Of a DNA stretch of 9,429 bases, positions 7,350 to 9,429 are shown piece after piece; the first letter of the stretch is position 1; each line of letters begins with the position of its first letter. The DNA comes from Pseudomonadota bacterium. GTDB lineage: Bacteria > Pseudomonadota > Gammaproteobacteria > Burkholderiales > Gallionellaceae. The stretch spans positions 1 through 9,429 of the forward strand of contig JAJZUH010000074.1 of the NCBI GenBank assembly GCA_021847165.1, read 5' to 3'. The translations under genes were made by a program, and so were the position numbers. The notes under the pieces were generated by a model that ran no database searches, was not told the origin of the DNA, and saw only the letters and a program-made list of their open reading frames with translations.

Positions 7350-7360
7350 GTCGATTCGAC
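7350..7360. promoter_or_regulatory. 11-bp palindrome in the c-di-GMP enzyme leader
   Basis: GTCGATTCGAC is a perfect 5+1+5 dyad, extended imperfectly by GTGG and CCAC on either side. It lies 28-38 bases before the ATG of the GGDEF/EAL gene, so it would be inside the leader if the upstream promoter candidate is right. It could be a repressor site or a weak RNA stem; nothing identifies a binding protein. Confidence 0.2.
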
Positions 7361-7444
7361 ACCACTCCTGTTTTCAGATTATCGAGCGCGCCCAGAACAC
7401 TCAATAACTCTTCTGGCGATTATTATTCCTGGCTCCCTGGCGCT

Positions 7445-7453
7445 ATCATACCA
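7445..7453 (-). promoter_or_regulatory. candidate extended -10 promoter for the c-di-GMP enzyme gene
   Basis: On the minus strand, TGG followed by TATGAT fits an extended -10 element (TGnTATAAT with one mismatch). No good -35 hexamer is found 16-18 bp upstream, which is usual for extended -10 or activator-dependent promoters. Transcription would begin near 7438, giving a leader of about 115 nt before the ATG. The site lies in the 177-nt gap between the MFS stop and the GGDEF/EAL gene. Confidence 0.4.
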
Positions 7454-7455
7454 AG

Positions 7456-7488
7456 TTGCGCACGATGGAAGTGTCACTTGCGCAGGAT
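7456..7488. repeat. direct repeat TTGCGCAnGAT x2, 22-bp period, with internal palindrome
   Basis: TTGCGCACGAT (7456-7466) and TTGCGCAGGAT (7478-7488) match at 10 of 11 bases and start 22 bp apart, about two DNA helical turns. An 11-bp dyad, AAGTGTCACTT, occupies 7469-7479 between them. The set lies immediately upstream of the candidate -10 element at 7445-7453, roughly at -18 to -50 relative to its likely start. This placement suits an activator or repressor binding side by side on one face of the helix. The regulator is unknown. Confidence 0.4.
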
Positions 7489-7499
7489 TGCAATATCCA

Positions 7500-8696
7500 T
7501 CAGGCCGGCAACACCGAATTGCGCGCCACTTCGCGTTTCTCCACGGCCTTGAGCATCAAAAGCAGCAAGGTACCCGCAACCATTATCCCCCCCGCCAGGT
7601 ACAACCCGGCTGCATAGCTGCCAAAACGGGTAGCCAGCCACCCGGTGATGGCCGGAGCGATGATCTGTGCTGCGCCGTAGGACAAGGTCATCTTGCCCAT
7701 CATCTTGGCAGGTCGGGTCGGGTAGTACTGTCCGGCCATGGTAAGCACAAGGCTCACGATGCCCATGACCGTGCCGCCGAACAGCAGCGCGCCGATGAGC
7801 GATGCCAGCAATCCTTCAGCCATGACCGGGAGCATGATGCCGATGATCTGCAGCACAGCGGCGGCAATCAGCGCATTGAGTTTCCCGATGCGCCGGGCGA
7901 TCAAGTCCCATGCAATGCATGATGGCGCAGCAGCCAGCCCAATGACCAGGAACACCAGGCCTCCTTTTCCCGCAAGCCCCGGAATATGGTCGATGATTGC
8001 GACGATGAAGGTCGCGCTGACCACATAACCCACGCCTGCGCAGAAATACGCGGCGGTAAAAAGGCGCATGAAAGCCGCGCTCGGCGGCGCATCTTCCATC
8101 TTTTGCCCGCTCCTGGTCACCGCACTCCGATCGGGCGGCGGCAGCCAGCGCAAGGCGGGGATAAGCAGCAGGCACCCCAGGGCCGTGAGCGCGAACCATT
8201 GCTCGCTCCAGTTCAGCCAGTGGTTCATCAATGACACGGCAGCGGCGGCACTGGCAATCCCCAGACCGATTCCGGAAAAGTGGATGCCCAGTTCGCTGCG
8301 GTGGTTGTGCCGAATCAACCAGTTGAGGATCAGTCCGCTGCCTAACAGCAGACCGGCTGCACTGCTCAGCCCCGCAACGAAACGCGACACGGCCCAGACG
8401 GTGAAATCGGTGGTCAGCCCCATCATGGCAGTGCTGACGATGGCCAGGATCATGCCGATACGGTAGAGGCGATCCTTCAGCACCATGTCGCTGATCAGGG
8501 TGGCTATCAGGGCGCCGCTCAGATAGCCGGCATAATTGATGGCGGCCAGCCAGCCGGCGGCTGCAACGCCGAGGCCAGCCTGGTGCTGCATCAACGGCAA
8601 GAGCGGTGTATAGGCGAAACGGGCGATGCCAAGTACGAGGATCAGGCTGAAGATGCCGGCGCTGAGTACCTTGATCCGATTATGCTGCTCGCTCAC
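7500..8696 (-). CDS. YbfB/YjiJ-type MFS transporter
   Basis: This 398-residue inner-membrane protein has about 12 hydrophobic helices in two halves, separated by a polar loop at about 186-208 ('PPPDRSAVTRSGQKM'). The N-terminal 'GIARFAYTPLLPLM' (23-36) and 'GWLAAINYAGYLSGAL' (48-63) are typical of the YbfB/YjiJ group of the major facilitator superfamily. These are secondary transporters, most with unknown substrates. The start is a GTG at 8696-8694, supported by AAGGAA 8 nt upstream. The gene follows the dehydrogenase-like gene by 31 nt on the same strand and is very likely in the same operon, so it may move a substrate or product of that enzyme, though this is only inferred. The end at TGA 7502-7500 is followed directly by the control region of the GGDEF/EAL gene, with no clear intrinsic terminator. 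Confidence 0.9.
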   Translation of the reverse strand: MSEQHNRIKVLSAGIFSLILVLGIARFAYTPLLPLMQHQAGLGVAAAGWLAAINYAGYLSGALIATLISDMVLKDRLYRIGMILAIVSTAMMGLTTDFTVWAVSRFVAGLSSAAGLLLGSGLILNWLIRHNHRSELGIHFSGIGLGIASAAAAVSLMNHWLNWSEQWFALTALGCLLLIPALRWLPPPDRSAVTRSGQKMEDAPPSAAFMRLFTAAYFCAGVGYVVSATFIVAIIDHIPGLAGKGGLVFLVIGLAAAPSCIAWDLIARRIGKLNALIAAAVLQIIGIMLPVMAEGLLASLIGALLFGGTVMGIVSLVLTMAGQYYPTRPAKMMGKMTLSYGAAQIIAPAITGWLATRFGSYAAGLYLAGGIMVAGTLLLLMLKAVEKREVARNSVLPA

Positions 8697-8710
8697 GGGT
8701 AGATTTCCTT
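8697..8710 (-). promoter_or_regulatory. ribosome binding site deciding the MFS GTG start
   Basis: On the minus strand, AAGGAA lies 8 nt before the GTG at 8696. This is the clearest Shine-Dalgarno match next to a start codon in the window, and it supports GTG over any downstream ATG. Confidence 0.6.
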
Positions 8711-8727
8711 AGTTTGTTGCACATCTC

Positions 8728-9429
8728 TCAAGCCTGCAGAGCGGCATCCCGCGCTGCCAGGCTGCCGATTGCCGACCAGTCCATATTCTCGCCGCCATGG
8801 GCGGCAAGGTTGAGGAAGCGATCGCGCAGGATATTGGCAAAAGGCAGCGCCACTTGCAATTCTTCTGCAGCCGACAGTACCAGCTTCAAATCCTTCTGGC
8901 CAAGCCGGGCCGCAAAACCGGCCGGCTCGAAGTTGCGATTGGCGATCATGCCGCCATAGTTCTTGTATATGGGCACGTTAAACAGACTGGAGGTCAACAG
9001 TTCCAGATACTGGTGTCGATCCACCCCGCCTTTTTCCACCAGGGACATCGCCTCCCCCAACGACTCGATCACTGTGGCGATCATGAAATTGCCGCTCAAT
9101 TTCACCAGGTTCGCTTTTTCCGGCACATCGGATACCACGAAAGTGCGCTGCCCGAGTACGTCGAACAGGGGCATGACCTTTGCCATCATTTCCTGTTTGC
9201 CTGCCGCCACCATGAAGAGCTTGCCCGATGCAGCAGCATCAGGACGGCCGAACACGGGCGCCGCGACATAACCTTGCCGTCTCCGGCCATGCGCAAGCGC
9301 CAGATTGGCCGATAAAGCGACGCTGACCGTGCTGCACGAGACATGGATGGCATCCGCTGCGAGGTGCTCGAGCATGCCGTCCGGCCGCATCACCACGTCT
9401 TCAAGCGCCTTGTCGTCAGCCAGCATGGT
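8728..9429 (-). CDS. 3-hydroxyisobutyrate dehydrogenase-like NAD(P) oxidoreductase (5' end outside window)
   Basis: The frame runs off the right edge of the window. The ATG at 9426 is internal, because the preceding codon is in frame and 'TMLADDKALEDVV' resembles the middle of the family's Rossmann domain. About 234 of roughly 290-300 residues are visible; the N-terminal GxGxxG cofactor site is missing only because of the window edge. Counting from that internal Met, the substrate-binding loop 'SCSTVSVALS' is at 30-39. 'YVAAPVFGRPDAAASGKLF' is at 53-71. The catalytic Lys109 with Asn113 sits in 'KLSGNF', followed by 'SLGEAMSLVEKGGVD'. The family reduces or oxidises beta-hydroxyacids or related semialdehydes with NAD(P). 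The APVFGRPDAAASGKLF form is typical of the broadly annotated NAD(P)-dependent oxidoreductase branch, so the exact substrate is uncertain. The stop is 31 nt before the MFS transporter start, indicating one operon. Confidence 0.88.
   Translation of the reverse strand, partial: TMLADDKALEDVVMRPDGMLEHLAADAIHVSCSTVSVALSANLALAHGRRRQGYVAAPVFGRPDAAASGKLFMVAAGKQEMMAKVMPLFDVLGQRTFVVSDVPEKANLVKLSGNFMIATVIESLGEAMSLVEKGGVDRHQYLELLTSSLFNVPIYKNYGGMIANRNFEPAGFAARLGQKDLKLVLSAAEELQVALPFANILRDRFLNLAAHGGENMDWSAIGSLAARDAALQA

Noticed and set aside
8728..9426. A complete short dehydrogenase starting at ATG 9426
   Set aside because: The preceding in-frame codon and the family alignment place this Met inside the cofactor domain; a start here would remove the NAD(P)-binding motif.
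1..9429. Mobile elements, CRISPR arrays, tRNA/rRNA genes, phage or defence genes
   Set aside because: Neither strand shows transposase motifs, terminal inverted repeats with duplications, regularly spaced repeats, or structural RNA sequences. All long coding regions belong to housekeeping, transport or signalling families.

Overview
The window looks like ordinary chromosomal DNA from a Gram-negative proteobacterium. GC content is by eye in the mid-to-high 50s percent. A TonB-dependent receptor with a signal peptide shows there is an outer membrane. The style of that receptor and the PAS-rich GGDEF/EAL protein suggest a betaproteobacterium, perhaps near the Gallionellaceae/Nitrosomonadales. 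This placement is an impression from protein style, not a computed result. I see no rRNA, tRNA, insertion sequence, phage gene, integrase or CRISPR array.

Layout. (1) 1-821, plus strand: the 3' end of a CBS-domain gene overlaps by 4 bases (ATGA) the gene for an HPP-family integral membrane protein, so the two look like a translationally coupled sensor/channel pair. (2) 822-869: a short convergent gap holding a GC-rich dyad. (3) 870-7322, minus strand, transcribed right to left: a 1116-residue PAS/GAF/GGDEF/EAL c-di-GMP enzyme comes first, then nudC (NADH/NAD+ pyrophosphatase) 25 nt later, then a 263-nt leader, then a TonB-dependent outer-membrane receptor. (4) 7323-7499: a 177-nt control region with a candidate extended -10 promoter and a 22-bp-spaced direct repeat. 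(5) 7500-9429, minus strand: a 3-hydroxyisobutyrate-dehydrogenase-like oxidoreductase (N-terminus beyond the window) followed 31 nt later by a YbfB/YjiJ-type MFS transporter that starts at GTG behind a good Shine-Dalgarno sequence.

How the genes may work together. The minus-strand set combines a cytoplasmic c-di-GMP sensor enzyme, an NAD(H)/NAD-capped-RNA hydrolase and an outer-membrane receptor. Only PDE-nudC looks like a simple operon; the receptor has its own long leader. The dehydrogenase and MFS transporter probably form a separate metabolite-handling operon.

The most unusual structure is the receptor leader. The receptor start codon has no visible Shine-Dalgarno sequence. A small 36-codon frame, preceded by GGGGTGAT and starting at 3001, ends in an ATGA overlap exactly on the receptor start. 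The same stretch can fold into a closed three-stem structure that buries the small frame's start codons. This suggests a leader peptide controlling receptor translation by coupling, but it is inferred from sequence alone. Otherwise the genes are recognisable members of known families, and I found no strong evidence for an undescribed multi-gene system.
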